From the NCBI GenBank assembly GCA_013141455.1, contig JABFQW010000048.1, positions 1 through 64,000 on the forward strand: a stretch of 64,000 nucleotides of DNA. Direction: 5' to 3'. Source of the DNA: Bacteroidales bacterium. GTDB lineage: Bacteria; Bacteroidota; Bacteroidia; Bacteroidales; F082. Positions 1-11,949 of this stretch are shown here, piece after piece. Position numbers and translations under genes: made by a program. The notes under the pieces were generated by a model. It searched no databases. It was not told the origin of the DNA and was given only the letters and a program-made list of their open reading frames with translations. Numbering within the stretch: the stretch's first letter is position 1; each line of letters starts with the position of its first letter.

Positions 1-695
1 ACCCCGTGGTGTTTTATGTTTATACCGAACCCGCAACGGCCAATGTAATTGATGCCTATGGTGTTAGTCAAAACGGCATTTATAACGGCGATATGGCAGA
101 AGACGGTTATATTTATATTTCAGTTGATAACCGTGGAACACCTGTTCCGAAGGGTCGCACCTGGAGAAAAGCCATTTACCGCAAAATCGGTCAACTTAAC
201 ATCAGCGATCAGGCTATGGCTGCTACTGAAATATTGAAATGGAATTTTATTGATACCAGCAGGGTAGCTGTTTGGGGCTGGAGTGGTGGTGGCACTGCCA
301 CGCTTAATCTTATGTTTCAACATCCTGAAATATACAAAACCGGTATCGCTGTTGCTGCTGTTGCCAATGCACTGACCTACGACAACATTTACCAGGAAAG
401 ATTCATGGGACTTCCTCATGAAAACATGGATGATTTTGTGAATGGATCACCCATTACTTATGCCAAAAACCTAAAAGGAAATCTGCTCTATATTCATGGA
501 ACGGGTGATGATAATGTACATTACCAGAATGCTGAAATGTTACTCAATGAGTTAATCAAATACAACAAACAGTTCCAATTTATGGCATATCCTAACCGCA
601 CACATGGCATTTCGGAAGGTGAAGGTACTTCGGAACATTTGTCGAATCTTTTCACAAATTATTTAAAAAGGTATTGTCCTCCGGGAGCAAAATAA
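1..695 (+). CDS. S9 family peptidase (DPP IV-like), C-terminal part
   Basis: This is the alpha/beta-hydrolase catalytic domain of an S9B-type serine peptidase, a family that removes N-terminal dipeptides in the periplasm or at the surface. The gene is cut by the window edge and the frame is open from base 3. All three catalytic residues are visible, numbered from the first in-frame GTG: the nucleophile Ser93 in GWSGGG, the acid Asp168 in HGTGDDNVH, and His200 in NRTHGIS. The missing part should carry the signal peptide and the beta-propeller. The family call is firm. Substrate is not deducible. Confidence 0.93.
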   Translation, partial: PVVFYVYTEPATANVIDAYGVSQNGIYNGDMAEDGYIYISVDNRGTPVPKGRTWRKAIYRKIGQLNISDQAMAATEILKWNFIDTSRVAVWGWSGGGTATLNLMFQHPEIYKTGIAVAAVANALTYDNIYQERFMGLPHENMDDFVNGSPITYAKNLKGNLLYIHGTGDDNVHYQNAEMLLNELIKYNKQFQFMAYPNRTHGISEGEGTSEHLSNLFTNYLKRYCPPGAK

Positions 696-825
696 ACCTC
701 ATAATACGCTCATTGGTTAGAATTTATGTCAGTTTACCTGGCCTTTTTTCAGCTTAATTTCTGCGTATAAGCCATTTTTCAAACACCAGATCACCCGGTG
801 CGAATCACATATAATATATCTCATT

Positions 826-2139
826 ATGAATTATTCCCAAATCCTTTCAAATTTTAATATCACTGAACTGAATGAAATGCAGCAGGCTTGCATCGAAGCA
901 ATTCCTAAGTCTGGTAGTGTGATACTCCTCTCACCAACAGGATCTGGTAAAACCCTGGGATTTCTATTGCCGATATTGGAATTCATTAAACCCGACCTGA
1001 ATCAAATACAGGTATTGATTTTGGTTCCAACGCGTGAACTGGCCATACAGATAGAAAAGGTTTTCAAACAAATGGGTACTCCGCACAAGATAAACGCATG
1101 CTATGGTGGACATTCGATACGTATCGAGATAAATAATCTGCAACAGGCGCCGACGGTTTTGGTCGGGACACCCGGACGGATTGCCCAACATTTACGCCAG
1201 GATAACATTAAGCTAAATAAAACACATACTTTAATTCTCGACGAATTTGACAAGTCACTTGAATTTGGTTTCAAAGACGAAATGGAATATATTGTAAATC
1301 AGTGTACAAACCTAAATAACAAGATTTTAACTTCAGCAACTGCATTACAAATAATACCATCCTTTGTAGGTTTAAACAATCCGGTGACCATTCATTACAC
1401 TGACACCCACGAACAGTTAAAATCATCGCTGATTCTGAAATCAATACGCGTTGAAGGTGATGATAAGGTGGAAGCCCTGATGCTCTTGCTGGGTAAAATT
1501 GGTAACAAACCAACCATAGTGTTCTGCAATCACCGCGAAACAGTAAACCGAATTTCGGATCAACTGAATTACTATAAAATCGAACATGGGTTTTATCATG
1601 GTGGTCTGGAACAAATCGACCGCGAGAAAGCACTTATCAAGTTACGGAATGGTAGTATCAATTTCTTAATAACAACCGATTTGGCAGCGCGTGGCCTTGA
1701 TATTCCAGAAATTGAAGTTATTATTCACTATCACCTGCCTCCTACCGTTGATATTATGATACACCGGAATGGCAGAACTGCCCGTATGAATGCAGAAGGG
1801 ACAGCCTACTTTTTATTAGATCGTAACGATTATCTCCCTAAATTTTTAACAGAAACTCCTGAACAGGAAATATTGCCTAAAAAACTTGTTATACCGGAAC
1901 CAAACCTTTGGAAAACCCTTTATATTGCTTCAGGCAGAAAGGATAAAATAAGTAAAATGGATATCGTTGGGATGCTTATTAAAAAAGGCCAGTTATTAAA
2001 AGATGAAATAGGCAAAATTGAAATATTGGATCACTCAGCTTATGTCGCTATTAAGTCTGATAAGATATTGAAAACGATCCAACTCATTAAAGGAGAGAAG
2101 ATTAAGAATAAAAAAATCAGGATTGAAATTTCAACTTAA
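826..2139 (+). CDS. DEAD-box RNA helicase, DbpA-like
   Basis: This is an ATP-dependent RNA helicase, probably acting in ribosome assembly or RNA remodelling. The N-terminal RecA domain has the Q motif region near residue 19, motif I SPTGSGKT (36-43), PTRELA, TPGR, motif II as DEFD (139-142) rather than DEAD, and SAT (170-172). The second RecA domain has ARGLDIPE and HRNGRTAR. The last ~75 residues look like the DbpA RNA-binding domain, which in E. coli binds 23S rRNA hairpin 92. The 437-aa length suits this group. It stands alone between unrelated genes. The DEFD variant is, from memory, common in Bacteroidota homologs. Confidence 0.92.
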   Translation: MNYSQILSNFNITELNEMQQACIEAIPKSGSVILLSPTGSGKTLGFLLPILEFIKPDLNQIQVLILVPTRELAIQIEKVFKQMGTPHKINACYGGHSIRIEINNLQQAPTVLVGTPGRIAQHLRQDNIKLNKTHTLILDEFDKSLEFGFKDEMEYIVNQCTNLNNKILTSATALQIIPSFVGLNNPVTIHYTDTHEQLKSSLILKSIRVEGDDKVEALMLLLGKIGNKPTIVFCNHRETVNRISDQLNYYKIEHGFYHGGLEQIDREKALIKLRNGSINFLITTDLAARGLDIPEIEVIIHYHLPPTVDIMIHRNGRTARMNAEGTAYFLLDRNDYLPKFLTETPEQEILPKKLVIPEPNLWKTLYIASGRKDKISKMDIVGMLIKKGQLLKDEIGKIEILDHSAYVAIKSDKILKTIQLIKGEKIKNKKIRIEIST

Positions 2140-2216
2140 CCTGAGTTGCCTTTCAATTGATTATATTTTTGTTGCTTACCATCAACCTGATTGACTTATA
2201 CTTCCGGCAATTTGTC

Positions 2217-2224
2217 TATTTTTG
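2217..2224 (+). promoter_or_regulatory. Candidate -7 element upstream of the PD40 lipoprotein gene
   Basis: TATTTTTG matches the Bacteroidota -7 consensus TAnnTTTG and lies 21 bases before the ATG. The nearest TTG (2191-2193) is 23 bases upstream, slightly wider than usual. A second TATTTTTG lies at 2164-2171. Weak support. Confidence 0.3.
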
Positions 2225-2245
2225 CCAAAAAATTAACGAAATCTT

Positions 2246-3361
2246 ATGAAAAAAATCACACTGTTTGTTTATAGTATTTTAACTTTAACCGCTTGTAACC
2301 AGGCGCCAAAAAACCCTCATCACGGTGGCAAAGGTGAAGGGCAAACTAAAAAAGCTGACACTACGGTTCATTACGAACAAGAGAAACATCTGGCAAATGT
2401 GAAACAACTCACTTTTGGTGGTGACAATGCTGAAGCCTATTTCAGTTTCAATAGCGAAATGATTGTCTTTCAAACGAATAATCCTGCCTGGTCACTCGAT
2501 TGCGATCAGATTTTTTATACCCACCTTGATGGCCCAACTATGGACAAGGTGATACCAACACGTATCAGTACCGGTTTGGGTCGCACAACCTGCTCCTATT
2601 TCATGCCCGGTGACTCGACCATCGTTTTTGCATCAACCCATATGGGCAACGGAAGCTGTCCGCTTACACCGGCAAAGCGCGAAGACGGAAAATATGTCTG
2701 GCCAATTTATAGTGATTATGAAATATTTGTTGCTGATTTAAGCGGCAATATCATCGATACGTTGACCAATTTCGAAGGCTATGATGCCGAAGCAACCGTT
2801 TCACCAAAAGGTGACAAAATTGTATTCACCTCACTTCGTACCGGCGATTTGGAACTTTTCACCATGAATTTGGATGGAAGTGATTTGAAACAAGTGACAA
2901 CGGGATTGGGCTATGATGGCGGCGCTTTCTTTTCGGCTGATGGAACAAAACTTGTTTTTCGTGCATCGCGGCCACAATCACCTGAAGAACAGGATGATTA
3001 TAAAAATTTATTAAAAGAAGGACTCGTGCTTCCGACCAATATGGAAATTTACACATGCAACGTGGACGGATCTGATTTAAAACAGATTACCAAACTCGGC
3101 AAAGCAAATTGGGCTCCATTTTTTACACCTTCCGGCGATAAAATTATTTTCAGTTCGAACCATCATTCCGAAAAAGGCTGGCAATTCAATCTTTTCGTGG
3201 TAAATCTTGATGGCAGTGGACTTGAACAAATTACACACGACAAAGTATTCGATGCTTTTCCAATGTTTTCGTTCGATGGAAAAAAACTCATATTCTCGAG
3301 CAACAGGAACAACGGCGGCACACACAACACCAATTTGTTTATTGCTGATTGGGTTGATTAA
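2246..3361 (+). CDS. PD40/TolB-like beta-propeller lipoprotein
   Basis: The protein starts with a lipoprotein signal peptide ending in the lipobox LTAC, so it is probably anchored in the envelope. The rest is made of WD40-like (PD40) beta-propeller blades as in the C-terminal half of TolB. Recurring pairs of the type 'SPKGDKIVFTS' followed by 'ELFTMNLDGSDLKQVT' can be seen about five times. No catalytic motif is visible, so a binding or scaffolding role is likely. It is followed after 15 bases by the ProX-like gene and may share its transcript. Substrate or partner is unknown. Confidence 0.85.
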   Translation: MKKITLFVYSILTLTACNQAPKNPHHGGKGEGQTKKADTTVHYEQEKHLANVKQLTFGGDNAEAYFSFNSEMIVFQTNNPAWSLDCDQIFYTHLDGPTMDKVIPTRISTGLGRTTCSYFMPGDSTIVFASTHMGNGSCPLTPAKREDGKYVWPIYSDYEIFVADLSGNIIDTLTNFEGYDAEATVSPKGDKIVFTSLRTGDLELFTMNLDGSDLKQVTTGLGYDGGAFFSADGTKLVFRASRPQSPEEQDDYKNLLKEGLVLPTNMEIYTCNVDGSDLKQITKLGKANWAPFFTPSGDKIIFSSNHHSEKGWQFNLFVVNLDGSGLEQITHDKVFDAFPMFSFDGKKLIFSSNRNNGGTHNTNLFIADWVD

Positions 3362-3376
3362 CCAAATATTTCAGGT

Positions 3377-3871
3377 ATGAGCGTGGCTATCAGTCAGGTG
3401 AAGGAAAAACTAAAACTCCTCGGAATAGATTTCGGGGAGTTTTATCATGAACCTATACCAACCATTGATGATGCTTTACCGGTTTGGAAAGAAATTGATG
3501 CCACGCATTGTAAAAACCTGTTTTTCAGAAACCATAAGGGAAACCGACATTATCTGGTGATATTTCATTACCTTCAGTCGCTCGGAATCCATGAACTTGA
3601 ACAACGGCTGAAGCAGGGAAAACTTTCCTTTGCTTCCGAAGAAAGAATGATGAAATATCTCGGTGTTAAACCGGGAAGCGTTTCACCATTTGGGTTAATC
3701 AACGATGAAGCACATCATGTACATCTTTTTATTGACAAAAACCTGATGCAAACGAAACGGATCAGCTTTCATCCAAACGACAACTCGGCCACCTTTGTAT
3801 TATCAATGGAAGGGTTCATGGAGTTTTTAAATCATACAAGAAACTCGTACGAGTTTATCGACTTATATTAA
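3377..3871 (+). CDS. ProX/YbaK-type prolyl-tRNA editing deacylase
   Basis: This is a stand-alone trans-editing domain of the YbaK/ProX superfamily, whose ProX members hydrolyse Ala-tRNA(Pro). The 164-aa length matches the single-domain form. Recognisable segments are the N-terminal helix with FYHEPIPTIDDA, the KNLFFRN strand containing the conserved Lys, and the GVKPGSVSPFGL motif near residues 95-106 that marks the ProX/YbaK active-site region. It lies 15 bases after the propeller lipoprotein gene. Distinction between Ala-tRNA(Pro) and Cys-tRNA(Pro) specificity is by resemblance only. Confidence 0.88.
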   Translation: MSVAISQVKEKLKLLGIDFGEFYHEPIPTIDDALPVWKEIDATHCKNLFFRNHKGNRHYLVIFHYLQSLGIHELEQRLKQGKLSFASEERMMKYLGVKPGSVSPFGLINDEAHHVHLFIDKNLMQTKRISFHPNDNSATFVLSMEGFMEFLNHTRNSYEFIDLY

Positions 3872-3947
3872 ACAAAACCAGGCTTGTGATTTTTGATTTA
3901 TATCAAAATTCAGCATCATTTCACTCATTTTCAAGTAAATAAACCAA

Positions 3948-5210
3948 ATGAAGACAACCGAAAAAATTCAGATAAACTCCGAAATAGGCGAACTTGAAAG
4001 TGTTATCATTCATACACCAGGTGCAGAAGTTGAAAACATGACTCCAGAAAATGCGTCACGGGCCTTGTATAGTGACATTCTAAACCTTAGTGTTGCCTTG
4101 CCAGAATATAACGAATTCAAGCAAATTTTACAAAAGGTGGCGAAGGTTTTCGATGTAAAGGATTTGCTTCAGGAAATACTTGTAAATGAAAAAGTAAGGG
4201 CCAATTTATTGGCAAAAGTATGCAGGTTGGAAGAACTCGACGACATCTGCAAAATAATCTCGGGCCTCGATAATATACAATTGGCTTCACAGCTTATCGA
4301 AGGTGTTGAAATGCAGAAAGATACACTTACAAAATACCTCGATAATGAACGTTTCTCGGTACATCCGCTGCCAAATTTCTTTTTCACCCGTGATGCCTCA
4401 TTTTCATTAAATGATAAGGTAATTATCAGCAAAATGGCTAACAGGGTTCGCGAACGTGAAGCCCTGATTATGGAAGCGATATTTGATTATCATCCGGCTT
4501 TTTCAACACAAACCGTAAACCCCGTAAATCTTTACGACAAATCGGGCAAGGCAAGTATCGAAGGCGGCGATATTCTTATCGCCCGCGAAGATGTGATTTT
4601 ATGTGGTGTAAGCGGCCGGACAAGCAGTCAGGGAGTCGATGCCATGCTCGAATACCTTAAAACAAAACCTGGGATAAAACACCTTATTTTGCAGGAACTT
4701 CCTTACCAACCAGAGTCATTTATTCATTTAGATATGGTTTTTACTTTCTTAGATGTTGATAAATGCATGATTTTCGAACCCTTGATTCTGCACTCGAGCC
4801 GGCATTTGACGATACATATTACTGTTGCAGATAACAAGGTATTAGAAATAAAAGAAGAAATTAATATTTTAGATGCGCTTAAATCACTTGGAATCGATTT
4901 GGAACCAGTTGGGTGTGGCGGACATCATGATACCTTTATCATGGAGCGTGAGCAATGGCAAAGTGGTGCCAATTTCTTTTCGATTGCACCTGGAAAAGTT
5001 ATTGGTTATGGTCGTAACACGAATACAATGAATGAGTTACATAAACACGGATTCGAAATAATTAAAGCCAGGGACGTGATAAAAGAGAAGGTTGATTTAT
5101 CAACCTATCAAAAATATGTAATTACTATCGAAGGTGATGAGCTTTCGCGTGGTGGTGGTGGAGCACGTTGTATGACCATGCCAATCCGCAGGAAAGCGGT
5201 TAGTTGGTAA
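3948..5210 (+). CDS. arcA: Arginine deiminase
   Basis: This enzyme converts L-arginine to citrulline and ammonia, the first step of the fermentative arginine deiminase pathway, in the cytoplasm. It has the guanidino-modifying fold with FFTRDAS (catalytic Asp), EGGD (Glu/Asp), HLDMVF (catalytic His) and the C-terminal GGGGARCMTMP, in which Cys408 is the nucleophile. The 420-aa length is typical of bacterial ArcA. No ornithine carbamoyltransferase (arcB), carbamate kinase (arcC) or antiporter lies alongside in this window, so the rest of the pathway must be elsewhere or absent. Confidence 0.95.
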   Translation: MKTTEKIQINSEIGELESVIIHTPGAEVENMTPENASRALYSDILNLSVALPEYNEFKQILQKVAKVFDVKDLLQEILVNEKVRANLLAKVCRLEELDDICKIISGLDNIQLASQLIEGVEMQKDTLTKYLDNERFSVHPLPNFFFTRDASFSLNDKVIISKMANRVREREALIMEAIFDYHPAFSTQTVNPVNLYDKSGKASIEGGDILIAREDVILCGVSGRTSSQGVDAMLEYLKTKPGIKHLILQELPYQPESFIHLDMVFTFLDVDKCMIFEPLILHSSRHLTIHITVADNKVLEIKEEINILDALKSLGIDLEPVGCGGHHDTFIMEREQWQSGANFFSIAPGKVIGYGRNTNTMNELHKHGFEIIKARDVIKEKVDLSTYQKYVITIEGDELSRGGGGARCMTMPIRRKAVSW

Positions 5211-5372
5211 TGAATGTATATTTCAAATGTGTTGATAGCCAACCATATAACTTTACAATACAGTTCCTTTAGGTTACAGTTTGCAGATGAGCCAATCTGA
5301 AGCAAAATATGCTTCTATTATTATCTATCTGAAATCATTTTTACCAGCTGACGTAATAAAGCAATTTGCTAT

Positions 5373-5380
5373 TACCTTTG
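5373..5380 (+). promoter_or_regulatory. Candidate -7 element (TACCTTTG)
   Basis: TACCTTTG is an exact TAnnTTTG match 43 bases before the ATG of the membrane glycosyltransferase gene. No good -33 TTTG is seen at the usual distance, so support is weak. The rest of the 213-base gap after arcA shows no structure. Confidence 0.3.
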
Positions 5381-5423
5381 TTCAAATTAAAACTTTCAAT
5401 ATACTCACCATATAGCTGATTCA

Positions 5424-6968
5424 ATGGTAAAAAGGATTTTACGGTTTAAAAATAAGCATCCCTTTTTGTTTATCATGTCAATTGGCATTTTGCTCAGGTT
5501 GGTGGCTGTAATTTTCTCGAAAGGCTTTGGAATGCACGACGATCATTTCCTCGTAATTGAACAGGCACAGTCGTGGGCCGATGGTGTCGATTACCTGAAA
5601 TGGCTTCCATGGACGCCTGGAAACACCGGCCCACAAGGCCATAGTTTCTTTTATGTCGGCTTTAATTACGTTATTTTAAAAACATTAACCATTTTTGGAT
5701 TGCACAATCCTCAATGGAAAATGTATATTATTCGCCTTCTGCATGCCGGACTTTCATTGTTGGTAATCTCATTCGGATACCGCATTGCCAGCCTCATTGC
5801 ACCGCGTAAAACAGCCTATTCGGTTGCCTTGTTGCTCTCCGTTTTTTGGTTCATGCCATTTTTAAGTGTCCATAACCTTGTTGAAATGGTTTGTATTCCC
5901 TTTTTAATGTATGGAACACTGATTGTATTACGCCAGGAACTCATACGAAAAGCGCATGATCCAGGCTATCACCAAACATCATATCTTGTTGCCGGTTTTT
6001 TTCTTGGCCTCGCTTTCTCGGTTCGTTATCAAACTATTTTTTACACCGGGGGACTTGGATTGGCGATTCTGATTGCCTGTAATTGGCGGGGGATGATTTC
6101 AACCATTCTCGGTTTTTTAGCATCAGTTATTATTCTACAAGGAATGATCGATTTGTTGGTTTGGCGTATGCCCTTTGCCGAACTGATCGAATATGTGAAT
6201 TATAATTTGAATCATGCCTACGATTATCATACAAATCCCTGGTACAATTATTTGTTGGTCATTTTTGGTTTACTTATTCCACCAGCCAGTCTGATGATTT
6301 TTTGGGGTTTCCTGAAAGAATGGAAACAAAACCTTCTCCTCTTTTTACCTGTTATTATTTTCATCATCTTTCACTCATTTTTCCCGAATAAACAGGAACG
6401 GTTTATTTTGCCCGTTGTACCAATGCTTATCGTACTTGGATTTGTTGGTTGGGAAAAATTTAGGTTGCAATCAGCATTTTGGACGAAATATTCGAAATTT
6501 CATACTGGCTTATGGGCATTCTTCTGGATAATAAATATAAGTCTGCTTGTTGCCCTTACTCCAATGTATTCAAAGAAATCGAGGGTTGAGTCGATGACAT
6601 ATCTAAGTCATTTTAAGGATATTACTTACTTTGTTGTCGAAGATATTCATAATACAATCGTGCGGTTTCCACCAGTATACTATACCAGTCAGTGGCCACA
6701 ATATGATGCTATTACCAAGGATCATGGATATTCGGAAGTCGCGGCAAACAAAAATTGGTCGCTGAAGGAAAACCAGCCAAGGTTTGTGCTTTTCTTTCAG
6801 GAGAATGAATTACAGGCGAGGGTCGATTCGGTTAAGAAATACCTTCCCGAACTTGTCTATGAAACCAAAGTAAACCCAAGTATCATGGATCGCATCATCC
6901 ATCGCATCAATCCGGTTAATGCGAATGAAAAGATTATCATTTATCGTAACAAAGCTTTGATTCCCTAA
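5424..6968 (+). CDS. Polytopic membrane glycosyltransferase, GT-C type
   Basis: This 514-aa protein has about ten hydrophobic segments and a soluble C-terminal tail, the build of GT-C glycosyltransferases (ArnT/PMT/PIG-M-like), which transfer sugars from polyprenyl-phosphate donors on the outer face of the inner membrane. The first extracytoplasmic loop carries HDDHFL, in the position of the catalytic acidic residues of the family. A later loop has FPNKQERFILPV, which resembles the 'HKEERF' signature of related mannosyltransferases. Donor and acceptor are unknown. ligA follows after 15 bases, so the two may be cotranscribed. Confidence 0.75.
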   Translation: MVKRILRFKNKHPFLFIMSIGILLRLVAVIFSKGFGMHDDHFLVIEQAQSWADGVDYLKWLPWTPGNTGPQGHSFFYVGFNYVILKTLTIFGLHNPQWKMYIIRLLHAGLSLLVISFGYRIASLIAPRKTAYSVALLLSVFWFMPFLSVHNLVEMVCIPFLMYGTLIVLRQELIRKAHDPGYHQTSYLVAGFFLGLAFSVRYQTIFYTGGLGLAILIACNWRGMISTILGFLASVIILQGMIDLLVWRMPFAELIEYVNYNLNHAYDYHTNPWYNYLLVIFGLLIPPASLMIFWGFLKEWKQNLLLFLPVIIFIIFHSFFPNKQERFILPVVPMLIVLGFVGWEKFRLQSAFWTKYSKFHTGLWAFFWIINISLLVALTPMYSKKSRVESMTYLSHFKDITYFVVEDIHNTIVRFPPVYYTSQWPQYDAITKDHGYSEVAANKNWSLKENQPRFVLFFQENELQARVDSVKKYLPELVYETKVNPSIMDRIIHRINPVNANEKIIIYRNKALIP

Positions 6969-9041
<2,073 letters not shown>

Positions 9042-9051
9042 GAAGTAAGTA

Positions 9052-10851
9052 TCAATCAAGCAAGGTATTAGCTCTTTCACCCAACTGATGTAAACCAAAA
9101 TATTTCCCGTCTTTGTTCATGATTAATTCGTCATGGGTTCCCTGTTCAATGATTTTACCATTTTCGAGAACAAAAATGCAATCGACCGAGCGAATGGTTG
9201 ACAAGCGATGCGCGATGATGATTGATGTTCTGTTTTTCATCAATTCGTTCAATGCACTTTGAACCAAACTTTCAGAAGCAGTATCGAGTGCGCTGGTAGC
9301 TTCATCAAGAATCAAAATTTTTGGATCGCGCAGAATTGCCCGTGCAATGGCGATACGCTGACGTTGGCCTCCCGATAACTGTATCCCGCGTTCGCCAACC
9401 AAAGTTGAGAAACCTTCGTGAAACGAATCGATAAATTCAAGCGCATTCGCACGGGAAGCTGCTTCCCTGATTTCCTCTATTGACGACCCCGGTTTTCCAT
9501 AGGCGATGTTTTCACTTATCGTTCCGCCAAAAAGCAGTACCTCTTGTGGTACAATCGCCATCTGTTGTCGTAACTCATTTAAATTGAAATGTTTAGAATC
9601 TTTACCATCGAATAGAATCTCACCACCGTTTGGTTCATAAAAGCGGTAGATAAGAGAAGAAATCGTTGTTTTACCAGCCCCGGATGCGCCAACCAACGCA
9701 ATTTTATTACCCGGTTTAATTGCAAAACTGATTGAATCTAACACCTTAGATTCGGGTCGTGAGGGATATGAGAAGGTGACATTTTTCAATTCAATTGAAC
9801 CATTCAATTTTTTAGAAGTGCTGTCAGGCTCTTCAATTTTTATCACTTCCGTTGTTTCTTCAAGTAAATCGAGTAAACTATCTGTTGCTCCCAAAGCCTT
9901 TTGAAGCTGGGAATACAAGTCGGCCATCCCTGAAATGGAAGCTCCGATAAAAACTGTATAAAGAATAAACTTGAATAAATCACCTGCTGTCAGGCCTGCG
10001 CCTTTGTTTACCAGGTAAACCCCGAACCAGATTACACCGATAATGGTCGTGAAAAGGCTAAAAACAATCAGGGAGATAAACAACGCTCTGCGTTTTGCTC
10101 CCTTTAAAGCGATATTAATTACTTCATTTGTAGAACTTTGGTAACGTTCCGATTCAAAATCTTCATTCGTAAATGCCTTCACGTTCACGATACCCTGCAA
10201 GGTCTCTTCAACAATCACATTAGTCTTTGCAACCTGATCCTGAGCCGAATGTGAAATTTTGCGGATCGATTTCCCAAAAAATCGTGCGCCTATGGCTACC
10301 ACCGGTACAAATGCCAGCATAAACAAAGTAAGTTGAATTGAGATGAACGAAAGAAGTGTAATCCCACCAATGATGGTTATCACCTGACGAACAAATTGGG
10401 CAATCGTAAAAGTAAATGTTTCCTGTAATACTGATATATCAGCCGAAATGCGGCTATTCAACTCCCCCACCCGACGTGACGAAAAGAAACTCAACGGCAA
10501 TCGAATCAGGTGGTTATATGTTGTTTGCCTCAAAGCAGCAAGCATGAACTCGGTAACAACGGCGAACAAATAAATCCTTAAATAGCTGAATACCGCATTG
10601 GTAGCAAAAATTGCTAAAAGTATCAAAGCGATCTGATTGATCTTTTGTAAACTGGCTTCAGGATGGGCTGAATCGAGCAGCGTACCTAATAACATCGGAA
10701 AAGCCAGCGTGATTAAACTCGAAAATGTAAGTGCCAACATGCCACCTATAAAAGCATTTCGTTTAGGAAGCATGAACTTTAATAACGATAGCAATCGTTT
10801 TAAACCTTTTAAATCAATTTTCTTTTTATTTTGAATTTGTGGTTCGGTCAT
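9052..10851 (-). CDS. MsbA-like ABC exporter, fused permease and ATPase
   Basis: This is a half-transporter of the ABCB/MsbA type that works as a homodimer in the inner membrane. Residues 30-310 form a six-helix exporter domain. The nucleotide-binding domain has Walker A GASGAGKT (388-395), the signature LSGGQ (492-496), Walker B ILILDE (512-517) and the H-loop histidine in IIAHRLST. The length of 599 aa is typical. Candidate substrates for this family are lipids, lipid A or drugs, and none can be singled out here. The SRPBCC/GyrI-like gene ends 19 bases upstream, so the two are probably one transcript. Confidence 0.92.
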   Translation of the reverse strand: MTEPQIQNKKKIDLKGLKRLLSLLKFMLPKRNAFIGGMLALTFSSLITLAFPMLLGTLLDSAHPEASLQKINQIALILLAIFATNAVFSYLRIYLFAVVTEFMLAALRQTTYNHLIRLPLSFFSSRRVGELNSRISADISVLQETFTFTIAQFVRQVITIIGGITLLSFISIQLTLFMLAFVPVVAIGARFFGKSIRKISHSAQDQVAKTNVIVEETLQGIVNVKAFTNEDFESERYQSSTNEVINIALKGAKRRALFISLIVFSLFTTIIGVIWFGVYLVNKGAGLTAGDLFKFILYTVFIGASISGMADLYSQLQKALGATDSLLDLLEETTEVIKIEEPDSTSKKLNGSIELKNVTFSYPSRPESKVLDSISFAIKPGNKIALVGASGAGKTTISSLIYRFYEPNGGEILFDGKDSKHFNLNELRQQMAIVPQEVLLFGGTISENIAYGKPGSSIEEIREAASRANALEFIDSFHEGFSTLVGERGIQLSGGQRQRIAIARAILRDPKILILDEATSALDTASESLVQSALNELMKNRTSIIIAHRLSTIRSVDCIFVLENGKIIEQGTHDELIMNKDGKYFGLHQLGERANTLLD

Positions 10852-10870
10852 GAATTCGTTTTGAATTTAG

Positions 10871-11869
10871 TTATTCAGCGATGTAGTAATAGATATTCGT
10901 TTGCCATTTTGTGGAGTCAGGCTCATTTGAAGGATCGATAAGATACTCTTCCCAGACAGGTTTTTCAGAATACGTCAGATCAAATTCATCAAAATACTTT
11001 GCCATTTCATCATGAGCTTCTCCCAATTTTTCATAAGGACCATAGCTGACTGCCTTTGCAGCAATTCCCGATGGTCTGATATAAAACTCAACCCTTCCCT
11101 GCGATTTCACTTCTTCGAACACCGGAAATCCTATCCTCATTTTTATATAAGTCGTTGTATCCCAATTATAATATAAAATAAAAGCAGGGCCAGATGCGTT
11201 TACATTCGATCTTTTCATAAAAACATGGAGTTCATCCATTGCCTTTTTCATTGTTGTTTGCATTCCGGCAATTTTTGTCGAATCGAATATTACAATGGAT
11301 GGCTGTGCTTTCAAATCAACGCGTTCGATTGTTATTGATTCAGGAAATGCCTCCGTTACTTCTTTGAGTCTCTTTAAGCCTTTTTCCTGGTTGGGTTGCA
11401 TAATGCTCTTTAAAAAAGCGCCAAAATATCTTCCAAAAGGATAACTTAAATCCTTCAGTCTGAGAGTCCAAATAACTTCGGTTCCGGCGCCGGATTCGTT
11501 AAAGTTCCATTCATCGAAAGCAGTACCGGAGCTGCCCATTTCCAATCGGCTTTGGATAAATTTATAAGGTTCGCTTTGAAGTATCGTCATATTCCCGTCA
11601 CCCATTTCTTCACTTGTCCAGCTATATATTGCACCTTTACCAGATTCGGGACCGGAATATTCGGATTTCATTTGTGGATCGCCTAATTCAAAAGGACTCC
11701 AGCTACGCCAGTTTTTATAATTATTTACCTGACGAAATACTGTTTGCGGATTTGTCTCAATCAGAATACGCTCACTAACTGCGACTTCCTCGGGAAGAAA
11801 AACCGGTAAAATTGCCAGGATAACCAATACAATCAGTATCAGTACACCAAAAAATTTCAGTGCGCGCAT
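10871..11869 (-). CDS. SRPBCC domain plus GyrI-like domain, membrane-anchored
   Basis: The protein has an N-terminal hydrophobic helix (about residues 7-27), then an SRPBCC/polyketide-cyclase-like domain (about 35-170; VNNYKNWRSWSPF is a typical start of that fold), then a GyrI-like effector-binding domain (about 180-332) with a VSYGPYEKLGEAHDEM segment. Both domains form ligand pockets for hydrophobic or aromatic small molecules. The arrangement is common in Bacteroidota. It lies upstream of the MsbA-like exporter in the same direction, which would suit a role in sensing or handling the exported compound. That link is inference. Confidence 0.8.
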   Translation of the reverse strand: MRALKFFGVLILIVLVILAILPVFLPEEVAVSERILIETNPQTVFRQVNNYKNWRSWSPFELGDPQMKSEYSGPESGKGAIYSWTSEEMGDGNMTILQSEPYKFIQSRLEMGSSGTAFDEWNFNESGAGTEVIWTLRLKDLSYPFGRYFGAFLKSIMQPNQEKGLKRLKEVTEAFPESITIERVDLKAQPSIVIFDSTKIAGMQTTMKKAMDELHVFMKRSNVNASGPAFILYYNWDTTTYIKMRIGFPVFEEVKSQGRVEFYIRPSGIAAKAVSYGPYEKLGEAHDEMAKYFDEFDLTYSEKPVWEEYLIDPSNEPDSTKWQTNIYYYIAE

Positions 11870-11949
11870 ATTGTTGGTTTTTAAAATTAATCAACTTATT
11901 GAATTATTCGTCAAAGATAGTACATATCAAATCATTAAGTTATTCAGCC

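Noticed and set aside
1271-1633. Minus-strand open frame of 120 codons inside the helicase gene
   Set aside because: It is antisense to a clear DEAD-box gene, lacks recognisable motifs and is typical of long shadow frames.
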